A DNA stretch of 64,000 nt from Dasypus novemcinctus (taxonomy: Eukaryota > Chordata > Mammalia > Cingulata > Dasypodidae). Below the pieces are notes generated by a model. It saw only the letters and a list, made by a program, of their open reading frames with translations. It did no database searches and was not told where the DNA came from. Within the stretch, counting starts at the first letter, position 1. Each line of letters begins with the position of its first letter. Below, one piece after another: positions 33,964 to 47,045 of the stretch. A program made the position numbers and the translations under genes. The stretch is taken from NCBI RefSeq assembly GCF_030445035.2, contig NC_080694.1, forward strand, positions 72,059,147-72,123,146, in the 5' to 3' direction.

Positions 33964-36900
33964 CATGTTTCCTGAACTCCAGCCAGGAATGGAGAGCAGA
34001 AAACCTGCCACCTTCCTTCTCCTGCTCATCCCCAGGAACCATGTGGGAGTGTGTCTCCTAAATTACATCCAGCAAGTGAAACCTGGAATCACCTCACCCT
34101 CTTCGCCAAGGGTACCAGGTGCAAGCCTTGTTGCTAAATTACATCTAGGAAGGGGAAGCTTAAATCACCCCATTCTAATCCCACCACTTGCACCAGGTGG
34201 GTGAGAGGCTCCTAAAGTACTACCAGGATGTGGAACATTAAATCACCCCAAACACCTCCCCCCAAGGTCACCAGTTGGGAAAATGTTTCCTAACTACATC
34301 TCGGAAGTGGACTGTGGAAACACCCCATCTTTCTCCCCCAAAGGGCACCCAGTAGGAGCATGTTTCCTTTACTACATGGTGGAAGTGGCCCCTGGTATCA
34401 CCCCATCCTCCTCCCGAAAGGGCAACATGTGAGGTCATGTTTCCTTAATTACACCTAGGATAAGAGACTTGGAATCATTACATCCTCTTCCCACCAAGGT
34501 CACCACGTGCAAGTGAGGTTCCTAAACCATCCAGGAAGGGAAAGCTGAAATCACCCTAACCTCTTCCCACCATGGGCACTAGATCAGAACAAGGTTCTTG
34601 AATACAACCAAGAAGTGGAACCTGGAATTACAGCATTTTCATCCACCCAAGGAAATCAGAGGAGTACATTTGTAAACTACATCCAGGATGTAGATCCTGG
34701 AATCACCCAGTTGACCTCACTCCAGGGGAACCAGGTGAGACCATGCTTCCTTAATTACATCCCGGAAGTGGAATCTGGAATCATCCCATACTCCTCCCTC
34801 TACAGGCCCCAGGAGGAAGCATGTTTCCCTAACTAGGTCAAAAAGTGGAACCTAAATTCACTCCTTTCTATCACAGTGTCAGCAGGTGTGAGTGGCGTTC
34901 CTGAATTACATCAAGAAGTGAAACCTGGAATCATGTTATCCTCTTCCCAAGGACACCAGGTGGTATTGTGTTTCCAGAAATATGTCAGGAAGTGGAACAT
35001 GGAATCACCCCCAAACTCCTCTCTCCACAGTCACTAGGGGGGAGACTATTTCCTAAATTGCATCCAGAAAGTGAAACCTGGAATCACCCTATACTCTTCC
35101 TCTGACCTGCACCAGGTGGGAGTGTCTTTCCAGAACTACTTCCAGGAGTTGGAACCTGGAATCACTCAATCCTCCTTACCCCCAATCCAGGAACCAGGTG
35201 GGAGCAAATTTCCTGAATTACATGCTGAAACTGCAAACTGGAATCAATCCATCCTCCTCCCCATGGGCACCAGGTGAGAGCCTCTCTCCTAAACTACATC
35301 CAGGAAGCGGAACCTGAATCACCCCCTCCTCCTCGCCTTAAAGGCACCAGATGTGAACGTGGTTCCTAAACTACATCCAGGAATGAGAAGCTGGAATCAC
35401 CTCATCCTGATCCCACAAATCACATCAGATGGGGGCAAGATTCTTAAACTATACTCAGGAAGAGGAGCATGGAATCACCCCAAGCTCCTCCCCCAATGCC
35501 ACCAGTAGGAAAAATGTTTCCTAACTGTATCTCAGAAGTAACCCTGGAATCACCCCAACCTCCTATCCAAAAGGCAACAAGTGAGGTCGTGTTTCCTAAA
35601 TTACACCTGGGTTAAGATACCTGGATTCACTCCATCCTCCTCCCCTCAAGGGCAGTAGGTGTGACCAGTCCCCTAAATTACATCCAGGAAGTAAAACATG
35701 GTATCAAACCATCCTCCTCCCCACTCTCACCAGGTGGGAGCATGAATCCCAAACTACATACAGAAAGTGGAGCATGGAATCACCCTATTCTCTTCCTCCC
35801 AAGGACAGCAGGTGGGAGTGTGTTTCCTCTACAGACCTCCAGGAACTTGAACCTGTTATCTCTCCATCCTTCTTCAACCAGTTGCACCAGGTAGGACCAT
35901 TTCATAAACCACGTGAAGAAAGTGGAACTTGGATTCACTTCATCCTCCTTCTCCAATAAGCACCAGCTAGGAGGGTGTCTCCTAAACAAAAATCAGGAAT
36001 TGGAACCTCAAATCACCCCATCGTCCTATCCTGATTGGTACCAGGTGGGAGCCACTTTCTAAAACTATATTTGGAAGTGGAAACTGGAGTCACCCGTTCC
36101 TGCTCCCTACCCCAGCCTACCCCGGGTACCAAGTGAGACCATGTTTCCTAAATTACATCTAGGAATTGGAATGTGGCAGCAACATGACCTCTTCCCCATG
36201 GACACCAGGTTGGAGTGTGTCTTCTAAACTACGTCCAGTATGTGGAGCCTGGAATTACTCCATCCTCCTCCCACAACAGGCACCAAGATGGGGCATGTTT
36301 CCTAAACTACAAATAGGAAATGAAACATGGAATCACCCCAACCTCCTTTCCCAAAGGTCACTAGATGCAAGCCTGTTTCCTAAATTACACCCATGAAGTG
36401 CAAACTGGATTCAACCCATCCTCTTCCCCATGGGCACCAGGTGGGAGCGTGTCCCCTAAACTACATCCAGGAAGAGGAACATGGAACCCTCTGATCCTCC
36501 TCTCCCCATGGTTACGGGTGGGTGCCTATACCCTAAACTACACCCAGGAAGTGGAAACTGGAACCACCCCCTCCTCTTACCCCTAAGGGCAACAGGTGTG
36601 AGCATGGTTCCTAAACTACATCCAGGAAGGACAAGATGGAATCACACCATCCTGATCTCACATTCACACCAACTAGGTGTGAGGTTCCTAAACTACACTG
36701 AGAAAGTGGAATATGGAATCACCACAACCTCCTACCTCCCAAGGTCACCAGTTGGGAACGTGTTTCCTAAACATATTTGGGAAATGGGTACAGGAATCAC
36801 CCAATTCTTCTCCCCCAAGGGCACCACATGAGGTTGTGTTTCCCAAATTACACCTGGGATATGAAACCTGGAATTATTCTTCCTCCTCCCCCAAAGGGTA

Positions 36901-39110
36901 CTGGGTGCAAGCGGGATTCCTAAACAAAATTCAGGAAGCAGAAGTTGATATCACCCCATCTTCCTCCCATCAGGGGCATCAGGTGGGAGCAAGGTTCCTA
37001 AATTACAACCAGGAAGTGGAACCTGGAGTCACCCTATCCTCCTCAGCCTTGGGAACCAGGTGAGAGCATGTTTCCTAAATTACATCCAGGAAGCATAACC
37101 TGGAATCAATGCATCCTCCTCTCCATGGGCACCAGGTGGAAGCATGCCTCCTAGATTACATCCAGAAAGTGGGGCCTGGAATCACCCTAACTTACTTCCC
37201 CAACAGGCATTAGGTGAGAGCATGTTTCCTAACTACAGACAGGAAATGGAATATGGAGTCACCCCAATCTCCTCCAGCCAAGGTCACCAGTTGGGGACAT
37301 GTTTCCTAACTACAGCTGGGAAGTGGAACCTGGAATCACCCCAACCTCCCTCCCCCATGGGCATGAGGCGAGGGTGGTTTCCTAAACTACAGCCAGAAAG
37401 CCAAACATGGTGTCCCCAGGGGCACTTGGTGGGTGCGTGCTTTCTTAACTAGATCCAGGAAATGGTACCTGGAATCACCCGTTCTTCCTCCCCTAATGGC
37501 CAACAGGTGTGAGTGTTTTCAGAACTACATCGAGGTAGTGAAACCAGGAATGACTCCATCCTCCTCCTCCCAACGGGGAGGTTCCTGGAACCTGGAATTA
37601 CCCCATCCTCTTCCCCTGACTGGCACCAGATGGGAGCATCATTCCAAAACTATATCCAGGGGTTGGAACCTAGAATCACCCAATCCTCCTAACCTCACCC
37701 TGGGAACCATTTGGGAGTGTATTTCCTAAATTACATCCAGGAAGTGAAACTTGGGGTCAACAAGACCTCCTACCCATGGGGCCCAGGTTGGGATATATCT
37801 CCTAAACTACATCCAGGGTGAGGAACTTAGAATCACCCATCATCCTCTCCCCAGAAACACTAGGTGGGTGCCTTTTTCCTAAACTATATCCAAGAAGTAG
37901 AACCTAGACTCAACCCATCCTCCTCTCCCCACAGACACTAGGTGAGTGTGTGCTTCCTTAACTAGATCAAGGAAATGAAACCTGAAATCAACCTGTCATC
38001 CTCCCCATGGACAAGAGTTGGGAGCATGTCTCCTAAACTACATCTAGGAGGTGGAGCCTGGAATCCCCCATCATACTACCACCATGGGCACCAGGTGAAA
38101 TTGTTTCCTAAACTACAGTCAGTAAGTGGAATCTGGAATAATCCCTTCTTCCTCCCCCATTTTTTAGCATGTGTGAGTGTGTTTCCTGAATTACATCAAG
38201 GAAGTGAAACCTGGAATCACTCCATTGTCCTCTTTCCATGGGCAAAAGGTGGAAGTGTGTTTCCTAAACTACATTCAGGAATGAGAATCTGGAATCATGC
38301 CATTCTCTTCCTCCCAAGGGCACCACTTTGTAGTGTTTTTAATAAACTAAATCCAGGTACCTGAAATAACCCCATCCTCTTCCCCCACTAGCACTAGGTG
38401 GGAGCAAATTTCCTAAACTAGATCTAGGAAATGGATCTTGAGTTTATCCCAGTCTCCTCCCCCCACTGGCACCAGGTGGGTGCGTCTTTCCAGAACTACA
38501 TTCAGGAGTTGGAATGTGAAATCACCCAATCCTCCTTCCCCCAAGCCCCGGGAAACAGATAGGAGCATGTTGCATAAATTACATCCAGGAAGTAAAACCT
38601 AGAATCAACCCATGCTCGTCCCCACCCACACCAGGTGGAAGTGTGTCTCATCAATTACCTCCAGGAAGTGGAACATGGAATCCTCCCATTCTCCACTCCC
38701 CACAGTCACCAGTTGGGAGCCTATTTCCTAAACTACATCCAGGAACAGGAAGCTGGAATCACACCATCCTGGTTTTACCACTCATACCATGTGTGTGCAA
38801 GGTTCCTAAACTATACCAAGGAAGTGGAACATGGAATCACCAAACCTCCTACCCCCAAGGTCACTAGTTGGGAACATGTTTCCTAACTACAACTTAGAAT
38901 TGGACTCTGGAGTAACCCCATCCTTCTCCCCCAAGGGCAACTCGTGTAGTCGTATTTCCTCAGTTACACCTGGGATATGAATCCTGAAATCACTCTTCCT
39001 CCTCTCCACAAGGGCACCAGGTGTGAGCATGGTTCCTAAACTAAATCCAGGAAGCAGAAGCTGGAATCATCTTATCCTCTTCCCACCAGAGGCACCAGGT
39101 GGGAGTGAGG
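33964..39110 (+). repeat. 78-bp satellite, block 1b (mainly variant B)
   Basis: About 5.1 kb of tandem units, roughly 65 copies. Variant B marks are GTGTTTCC/GCATGTTTCC, CATCCAGGAAGTGGAACC and CCCATGGGCACC or CCCACAGGCACC. The unit is 78 bp or close to it, with single-base indels. Frames of 60-130 codons open in several phases because 78 is a multiple of three. None is continuous over the block, and I do not treat them as genes. Confidence 0.92.
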
Positions 39111-39561
39111 TGTGGTGAAACAGACTACCTCTCTAAGAGCCTACAGCTCAACAGCTCAGCTGAGACAGCTAATCCTGGCTGCCAGAAAAGCCTAGAGTTT
39201 ACAGGTGCCATCATAGGAAGCCTGTTAAGTCATGTAGTACCAGGGAAAATTTATTGAGTACACAAACGGATGAAAACAACTGGAACATTTGGAACATAGC
39301 CTGCTTGAAACACACAATGAGACATTTAATCATAAGATATACTAGGTTAGATGTACATATGAATAACCAGGAAAATAAATTCGTCAGTTATGATTTCATT
39401 GTTAATTCTCCATCAAGGTTAGAATCAAGAGAAATGTATGCTAGAAAAGAACTAATAAAGAAAGCTTATTCATTAAACATACACCTGCCATGTATGCATG
39501 TACTTTCTTGATGCATCTGAGTCTTGCTGGACAGAACTCTACCCACTTCTGAACCACAGCA
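39111..39561 (+). mobile_element. Probable solo LTR in satellite
   Basis: A 451-bp non-satellite insert with TGTGGTGAAACAG...CCACAGCA ends, AATAAATTCG and AATAAAG-type signals (about 39374 and 39454). The flanks GTGAGG and TTGAAG are a possible diverged 6-bp duplication. Satellite resumes right after (TCTCTAAACTACAGTCAGG). Family not identified. Confidence 0.6.
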
Positions 39562-39700
39562 TTGAAGTCTCTAAACTACAGTCAGGAAATGGAACATAAA
39601 AATCAACTGATCTTCCTCCCCCTGGGAACGAGATGAGGAATTCGAACATGGAATGAACTAAGTCTCTTCACACAAGGACAGCAGCAGGGAGCATGCCTCA
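39562..39700 (+). repeat. 78-bp satellite remnant
   Basis: About 140 bp of strongly diverged units between an LTR and an L1 end. Confidence 0.65.
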
Positions 39701-40163
39701 TGAACTATTGTGATTAGTAATCGAAGAAAATGAGGCATTGGTGTGGAGAAAGTGGCCATGGTGGCTGCTGGGGGTTGGGAGTGGGAGGAAGAGATGTGAT
39801 GTGGGGGTGATTTTGGGACTTGCAGTTGTCCTGAGTGGTGCTGCAGGGACAGTTACCGGACATTGTATATCTTCCCATGGCCCACTGGGTGAAATGTGGG
39901 AGAGTGTGGGCTATGATGTGGACCACTGACCATGAGGTGCAGCAGTGCTCAGAGATGTATTCACCAAGTGCACTGAATGTCTTACGATGATTGAGGAGGT
40001 TGTTATGGGAGGAGGAGTGGGGTGAGGGGGGTGGGGGGTATATGGGGACCTCATATTTTTTGAATGTAACATTAAAAAAAAATAAAGACAAAAAAAGAAA
40101 AAAAAAACTTAAAAAAGGAAAATATATATATAAAAAATTAGGACACGAGAAAAAAAAAAAAAG
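39701..40163 (+). mobile_element. 5'-truncated L1 3' end in satellite
   Basis: The terminal L1 3' UTR: GTGGCCATGGTGGCTGCTGG (39750-39769), GGGGACCTCATATTTTTTG (40043-40061), then a long A-rich tail to about 40163. Satellite continues at once (AGTGGAGCCTGAAATCACC). Confidence 0.85.
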
Positions 40164-40294
40164 TGGAGCCTGAAATCACCACACCCTTCTTGCCCCATGG
40201 TCCCCAGTTGGGAATGTCTTCCCTAAACTACATCCAGGGAGTGAAACATGGAATCACCCCAACTTAATTCCCCTACAGGCATCAGGTGGGAGTG
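40164..40294 (+). repeat. 78-bp satellite piece
   Basis: About 1.7 units of variant B between the L1 tail and the next LTR. Confidence 0.8.
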
Positions 40295-40586
40295 TGCTGC
40301 ATTCAGCTCACAATAGGTTGGCTCGAAGAGAAGGCAATGCAGAAATAAAGGTAGAGATACAAGAGGGGAGACAAACCTGGGACCAGGGGACTCACAACTT
40401 CTGGAACTGAGAGCCTCAACCCTAGTTTTCCCATTGCACTTATTGGGAAACTCCTAAGCAGCTGTTTGCTATCTGAACTGCAACATCCTTTACAATAACA
40501 GGGAACAACTGCAACATCTAACAACTGTAACATTTAACAGATGTAACATTTACAATAACAAACAGGTAAGCCAGTTTCCCACAACA
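40295..40586 (+). mobile_element. Solo LTR, class II-like (short form)
   Basis: A 292-bp element, TGCTGCATTC...TTTCCCACAACA, with flanks GGAGTG/GTAGTG (6 bp, one mismatch) in the satellite. It shares CAATAGGTT, GATGCAGAAAT-like and GGACTGAGAGCCT-like text with 43796-44218, so both are one family; this copy is shorter internally. Confidence 0.72.
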
Positions 40587-41516
40587 GTAGTGTGTTTCCT
40601 AAATACAGACAGGAAGTAGAACATGGAATCACTCCAAATGCCTCCCCCCAAGGTCATCAGTTGAGAACTTGTTTCCTAACTACATCCAGGAAGTGTAACC
40701 TGGAACCCCCAATTGTACTATGCCCATGGGCAAAAGATGGGAGCATGTTTCCTAATTATATACAGAGAGTGTAACTTGGGCTCATTCCATCCTACTCTCC
40801 CCATGGGCACTAGGAGGTTGTGTGCTTCCTTAACTAGATCCAGGAAGTGGAACCTGGAAGCACCCCTTCTTCTTCCTGACATGGTCAGCAGGTGTGAGTG
40901 TGTTCCCTGAACAACATCAAGGAAGAGAAACCTGGAATTACTCCATCCTTCTCCCATGAAAACCAGGTTGGAGCTTGTTTCCTAAACTACAGCCAGGATT
41001 CACCCTATCCTGCTCTCACCACAGGCACCAGGAGGAAACTTGATTCCTAAACTACATACAGGAAGTGGAGCCTGGAACCAAACCTCATTCTGCCAAGGGT
41101 ACCAGATCAGAGCATATTTCTTACTACAGCCAGGAAGTGGAACCTGCTATCCACCAATCCTCCTTCAACCAATTGCAAAAGGTGGACATATCCTAAACTA
41201 CAGCCAGTAAGTGGAATGTGAATTCACCCCATTTCTCCTACTCACACTAGCACCAAGAGGGAGTGTGTTTCCTAAACTATAGTCAGGAAGTGGATATTGG
41301 TATCACCCCCATCATATGCCCCCCAAGAGCACGAGGTGGGAGCAAATATCCTTAACAAAAACCAGGTAATGGAACCTCGAGTCACCCCATTCTCCTCCAC
41401 CCATGGGAACCTGAGGAAGCACATTTCTGAACTACATCCAGGAAGTAGAAACTAGGAGCACATGATCCTCCTTCCACCTGGTAACCAGGTGAAAGTGTTT
41501 TTCTTAAATTACATCC
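40587..41516 (+). repeat. 78-bp satellite, end of block 1
   Basis: About 12 variant B units. It ends at TTACATCCAAGA where an L1 fragment with a SINE begins. Confidence 0.85.
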
Positions 41517-41532
41517 AAGAATATAAGTGTTG

Positions 41533-41944
41533 GTGGAATACTTGGCCCAGTGGTTAGGGCATCCGTCTACCACATGGGAGGTCTGCAGTTCAAACCCCAG
41601 GCCTCCTTGTCCTGTGTGCAGCTGGCCCATGCACAGTGCTGATGCTCTTGCTCACAAGAGTGCCATGCCACACAGGGGTGTCCCCCACTTAGGGGAGCCC
41701 CACGCACAAGGAGTGTGACCCGTAAGGAGAGCCGCCCAGTGCAAAAGAAAGTTCAGGCTGCCTAGGAATGGCGTCACCCACACAGAGAGCTGACACAAGA
41801 TGACACAGCAAAAAGAAACACAGATTCCCATGCCACTGAGAACAACAGAATTGGACAAAGAAAACACAGCAAAATAGACGCAGAGAACAGACAACCAGGG
41901 TGAGGGGGGAGGGGAGAGAAATAAATAAATAAATCTTTAAAAAA
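41533..41944 (+). mobile_element. DAS-type SINE
   Basis: A 412-bp SINE flanked by the exact 16-bp duplication AAGAATATAAGTGTTG (41517-41532 and 41945-41960). The tRNA-like head shows A box TGGCCCAGTGGTTAGGGC (41545-41562) and B box CAGTTCAAACCCC (about 41586-41598). The tail is (AAAT)n then TCTTTAAAAAA. The cleanest of the three copies. Confidence 0.93.
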
Positions 41945-41960
41945 AAGAATATAAGTGTTG

Positions 41961-44290
41961 TAGAGGATGTGCAGGATTAGGAAGACTCATCCACTGCAGG
42001 AGGGAATGCAGAAGGATCAAGCCATTCTGGCGGACAGTTCAGTGGTTCCTCAAAAAACTAGCTATAGATTTGCCATATGACCAGCAATTCCACTGCGGGG
42101 TATATACACAGAAAAACTGAAAACAAGGACACAAACCAATGCATGTACACAAATGTTCATAGCAGTGTTATTCACTATTGCCAGAAGATGGAATCCATCC
42201 AAATTCTCATCAACAGATGGATGGATTAACAAAATGTGGTATATACATACAATGGAATACTACTCAGCTGTCAGAAAGGATACAGTACTAATACATGGGA
42301 TCATATAGATGAATCTTGAGGATCTTATGCTGAGTGAAGCAAGCCAGGCATTGAAGGACAAATAATAAATGACCTTTCTGATATGAATTAGGCAAATCAA
42401 GCTGTCTCAGAGAGCTGGAGACTGGATGAAAGGCTCATAGGAAATTGGGGGAATAGGAAGGTTTTGAGCTGATGCCTCCATCGACGAAATCTATGATAAT
42501 CAGAGGTAAGTAGTTGTGCAGTGAAGAGATATGATGGGGCATAGGCTTAATATTGGGTGGGGCTTTTTGGGCTTGAAGGAGGCTAGGGATGGGAGGATGG
42601 GTCAGATGGTCCTTGGAATTGGGGGGAATCCACGGGGGAGCAGGAGAACATGGGAGATTGTCAGGTATGTGGTTGAAACTATAATGTTGAGAAAAATCTC
42701 TGGAAAATAGAATAAGGAAGGGTTACTTTTTTAAGGGGCTTGACAGGGGGTATCTGGCACACGGTTCACCTGGGGCACACTTCTAGGGAGTGCATGAGTG
42801 CTCATCTGTCATAATGTGCTAAATCATTGGTTGGAGACCCATATAATGAGCAGGAAGATGTTGTACCCCCAACCTGGATCCTGGGGAGTCCTGATGTTCC
42901 CAAACAAAGGGAAGGGTGTCTCTTGAGAGCATTGATGGCTCCCAATTGGGGAAGACAGATTAGTGTGTCAGGCACTCAGCATTGTTGCGAGCGTCTATAC
43001 ATCTGGTCCTTCAAGCAGTGAAGCTTGGTTGACACTGTAGGCTCTGAAAGAAGGGAGAGAGAGGAATAGAATAGATGGAAGATGGGGTAATTGGGGGTAA
43101 TGGAAGTGTTCCACAAGATCATGCAATAATGGATCGAGGCCATGTTAAATTTTACCAAAAATTTATAAAAGTGTATAGTCTACAATGTAAATCATAATGT
43201 AAACCATAATGCAACTGAAAACTTAGAAAAGTTTACAGTTTAAAATATAAACCACAATGTAAACCATAGTGGTACCATAATTAGTAGCTGTTTCAATATC
43301 TGTACATCAGTTATAGCAAATATAACATCCACATGTAAAATATCATTGCTGGGGAAGGGACAAAAGGGATTGATGTTTGGTATTTGGGAGTCTCCTATAT
43401 TGTATACGTGGCTTTACTGTGATCTAAAACTTTTTTAAAGATAAAATTAAAAATTAAAGAAAGGATGTATACCAAGGAAGGAATGGAAGAGATTGCTTTG
43501 ACACTATACATACAGCGCAACACCTATTACTGTGATGAAAGGTAAAACATCAAAAAGATTTAGGATATTTTTCATTTTTAATATCCCAATTTGACAATAT
43601 ATTAGGCTTCATTTTTTGAAGAAGTTTGGATCACAGAGGGGTTCAACTATGGAAGGGGAGGAGCACTAGTATGGGGGGGGGGTGTTTACGGGGGAATCCA
43701 TGGTTGGGAGAGAGTTCTCCAGGGCATGCATATAGGGTATATAAATGTTTGGATATTCATTGCTTATTGTTTTAGTAGGTAGAGTTATACATGACTGCTG
43801 AGACCAGTTCAGCAATAGGTTTGCATGAAGGGCAGGTGATGCAGAAATGAAGAAATAAAAGGTCAGGAAGAAGACACAAGAAAGAAAATAAAGAAGGGAC
43901 CACGGGACTCAACAGATTCTGGGACTGAGAGCCTTGACCCTAGTTTCCACATCGTTATTTATTAGAAAGTACAAAGCAGTAGTTATCTATGTTTACTTTC
44001 AAGGCTGCTTGTTATTAAAGCTGTAGCCCCTACAATGCTAGGGTGCAGGCCATAACAAAGTTCAAACGTCTCCACATGCAAGCAATTTTTGTGCTGACCA
44101 GACAGCGTTCATTGTAGTGAAGGCCATTGTTCCTAAGCCCACACTTCTTATCTTCATTAAGGAAATGTTTCAATTTCAAGCCAGGTTCCCACATTCAAAT
44201 TCAAGCTAATTTCCCACACATGACAACTGAGAGAGTGGTGAGTTCCTAGCCATGGGAACTCTGCCGCATTGCACAATGGAACAGCAACAA
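41961..44290 (+). mobile_element. L1 fragment: ORF2 end and long 3' UTR
   Basis: About 41961-42420 is the ORF2 3' end (TAGATTTGCCATATGACCAG, TGGAATACTACTCAGCTG). The 3' UTR follows: TGGGTGGGGCTTTTTGGG (42556), then repeated ATAATGTAAACCATAATG-type text (about 43190-43270). Its last part is cut by the LTR at 43796-44218 and by the satellite at about 44290, so the true 3' end is missing. It shows that this L1 family carries a 3' UTR of more than 2 kb directly after ORF2. Confidence 0.8.
43796..44218 (+). mobile_element. Solo LTR, class II-like
   Basis: A 423-bp element with ends TGCTGAGACC...TTTCCCACA and an exact 6-bp duplication CATGAC (43790-43795 and 44219-44224), inside an L1 3' UTR that is restored on removal (CATGAC-AACTGAGAGAG). 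Contains AATAAAGAAGG (about 43888). The 6-bp duplication points to a betaretrovirus-like family. Confidence 0.85.
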
Positions 44291-47045
44291 TCTCCCACAT
44301 GCAAGGGCAACTGGAGGAGCATATTTCTAAACTACATACAGGGAGTAGATCAGTGAATCACCCAATCCTCCTGTCTCCATGGAAACCAGGTGGGACCGTG
44401 TTTCCTAAATTACATCCCAGAAGTGAAATCTGGAATCACATCAGGAATTGGAAACTTTCAATTTCCCCACCCTTTGCCCACCATGGGCACAAGGTGGTAG
44501 CGTAATTCCTAAACTTCATCTACATCTCAGAAGTGCAACCTGGGATCACTCTATCCTCCTTTTCTTCAAGGACGACAGGTGGGAGCGAGGTTCCTTAACT
44601 AAATCTCAGAATGAAATCTGTAATCGACCCAAACCATCTGCCCTCAAGGGCACCAGGTGGGAGCATGGTTTCTAAAGGGCTTCTCAGAAGGGCAACATGA
44701 ATTCACCCCACCCTGTCCCCCTCAGGGTTCCCAGTTGGCAACATGGTTCCTAAGCCACATCTCAGAAGTGCAACCTGGAATCAGTACCATCCGACTCTCC
44801 TAAAGGACACCAGTTTGGATGATGCTTTCTAAATTACACCTCAGCAGTACAACCTGGAATCACTCCATCCTTATCTCACCAAATGTGAGTTTGGTTCCTA
44901 AATTATTTCTCAGAAGTGCAACCTGGAATCACTCCATCCTCCTCCCCTCAAGGGTACGAGATGGTAGCCTGGTTCCTAAACCACTTCTTTGAAGTGCAAC
45001 CTGCAATCACTCCATCTGCCTCCCCTGAAGGGCACCAGTTGGGATTATGGTTCCTAAACTACACCTCAGAAATGCAACCTATAATTACTCTGTCCACCTC
45101 AATTCAAAGGCAACAGGTGTGAGTGTGGTTCCTAAAATACATCGCTGAAATGGAAGCTGGATTCATTCCATCCTTCGCCTCTCAAGGGGACCAGATGGGA
45201 TCATGGTTCCTAAACTACATCTGAGAAGTGCAACCTGGAATCACTACAGCCTCCTACCCTCTAGGGCATGGGGTGGGAGCGTTGTTTCTAAACTACATCT
45301 CTGAAGTGAAACCTGGAATCATTCAATCCTTCTCTCCTCAAGGGCACCAGGTGGCAGCATGGTTTCTAAACTACATCCTGGAAATTAAACCTGGAATCAC
45401 CTCAAACTCCTCATCCCATGGGCACCACCTGGTAGCCTTTTTCCTGAACTACATCCAGGAAGGGGGACCTGGAGTCATATCATCCTCCTCCTTTATGGAC
45501 ATTACATTGCAGTGTGTTTCCTAAACTACATAAGGAGTTCAACCCTGGAATCAACCCATCCACCTTTCCCCACTTGCATCAGTTGGGAGCATATTTCCTA
45601 AATTACATCCAGGAAGTGGAACTTGGAATCACCCCATTCTGTTTCACACATGGGCATCAGGTGGGAGCGTGTTTCCTAAACTGTATGCAGGATGTGGAAA
45701 AAGGAATGAACTCATTCTCCTCCCCTGACACCAGGATGGAGCATATCACCTAAACTACATCAGGATATGGGGACTAGAATCAACCCATCCTAACTACATC
45801 CAGGAAGTGCAACCTGAAATCATCCCACCCTATTCCCACAATGAGCACTAAGATGGAGCATGTTTCCTAAACTACAGTCAGAAAGTGGAAAATAGAATCA
45901 TACCATCCTCCTCTCCCAACACTCACCAGGTTGGAAACTGTTTCCTAAATTATATAGAGGAAGTGAAACATGGAATCAACTCATCCTCCTCCCCATGGGC
46001 ACTAGGTGGGAGCATGTCTCCTAAACAGCCAAGTGGAGCCTGGAATCATCCTATACTCCTCCCCCCAAAGGGACCAGGTGGAAGAGTATTTCCTATACTA
46101 CATCCAGGGAGGGGAACTTATTATCCATCCATCATCTTTCAACCAATTGCTCCAGGTGGGAGGTTTTCCTAAACTACACCAAGATGTGGAATGTGGATTC
46201 ACCCCATCTTCCTTCTCCCATGAGCACCAGGTGGGAGTTGGTATCCTAAACTATATCCAGGAAATGGAACCTGAAATTATCCCATCACATGCCCCCCACA
46301 AGCACCATGTGGGAATGTGTCTCCTAAAGGAAAATTTGGAAGTGGATCTTGAATCACCCTGTTCTCCTCCACCCACAGGAACCAGATGACGCATAATCAT
46401 AAGCTACTTCCAGGAAATACAAACTGGAATCACCCCATCCTCCTCCTCCCGTTAGCAGCAGGTGGGAGTGTTGTTCCAAAATTCTATCTAGGAGGTAGAA
46501 CCCAGAATCACTAGATCCTCCTCCTCACCCGCAGGAACCGGGTGAGTGCGTGTTTCCTAAATTACATCCAGGAATTTGAAAGTGGAATCAAAGCGACCTC
46601 CTCCCGATTGGCACCAGGTTGGAGCATGTCTCCTCAACTACACTGAAGATATGGAGCATGGAATAAACCCATAGTCTTTCCGCCAAAGGCACCAAGATGA
46701 CCTTGTTTCCTAAACTACATCCAGGAAGTGGAATCTGGAATCAGCCCATCCTCCTCCCACAACAGGCACCAAGATGAAGTATGTTTCCTAAAGTACAGCC
46801 ACGAAGTGGTACATGAAATCACCTCTTCCTCCTCTCCCAACGGTCAACAGGTGAAAGCCTCTTTCATAAATTACATCCAGGGAGTTAGACCTACAGTAAA
46901 ACTGTATTCCTCACCATGGGCACCAGGTGAGGGCATGTATCCTAAACTACATCCAGGAAGTAGAGCCTGGAATCACCCACATGGGCTCCCACATGGGCAC
47001 CAGCTGAGAGTGTGTTTCCTAAACAACAGTCAGAAAGTGGAACCT
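44291..47045 (+). repeat. 78-bp satellite, block 2 (variant A then B)
   Basis: About 2.75 kb. Units to about 45400 carry variant A marks (TCTCAGAAGTGCAACCTGG, TGGTTCC). From about 45430 they carry variant B marks (CATCCAGGAAG, GTTTCC). Spacing of equivalent bases at 45601 and 45679 is 78 bp. The A-then-B order matches block 1. Confidence 0.9.

Noticed and set aside
35661-38886. Many 60-130-codon frames in the satellite as a repeat-protein gene
   Set aside because: They follow from a unit length divisible by three and few stop codons. They change phase every few units, lack a common start or splice signals, and occur in several frames at once.
32440-41516. CRISPR-like array
   Set aside because: Units are tandem with no spacers, are diverged along their whole length, and the DNA is vertebrate.
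41533-41605. tRNA gene
   Set aside because: The A and B box-like text is the head of a DAS SINE with tail and target duplication; there is no proper acceptor stem.
40295-44218. One provirus bounded by two LTRs
   Set aside because: Each LTR has its own target duplication, and satellite, SINE and L1 lie between them with no retroviral genes.
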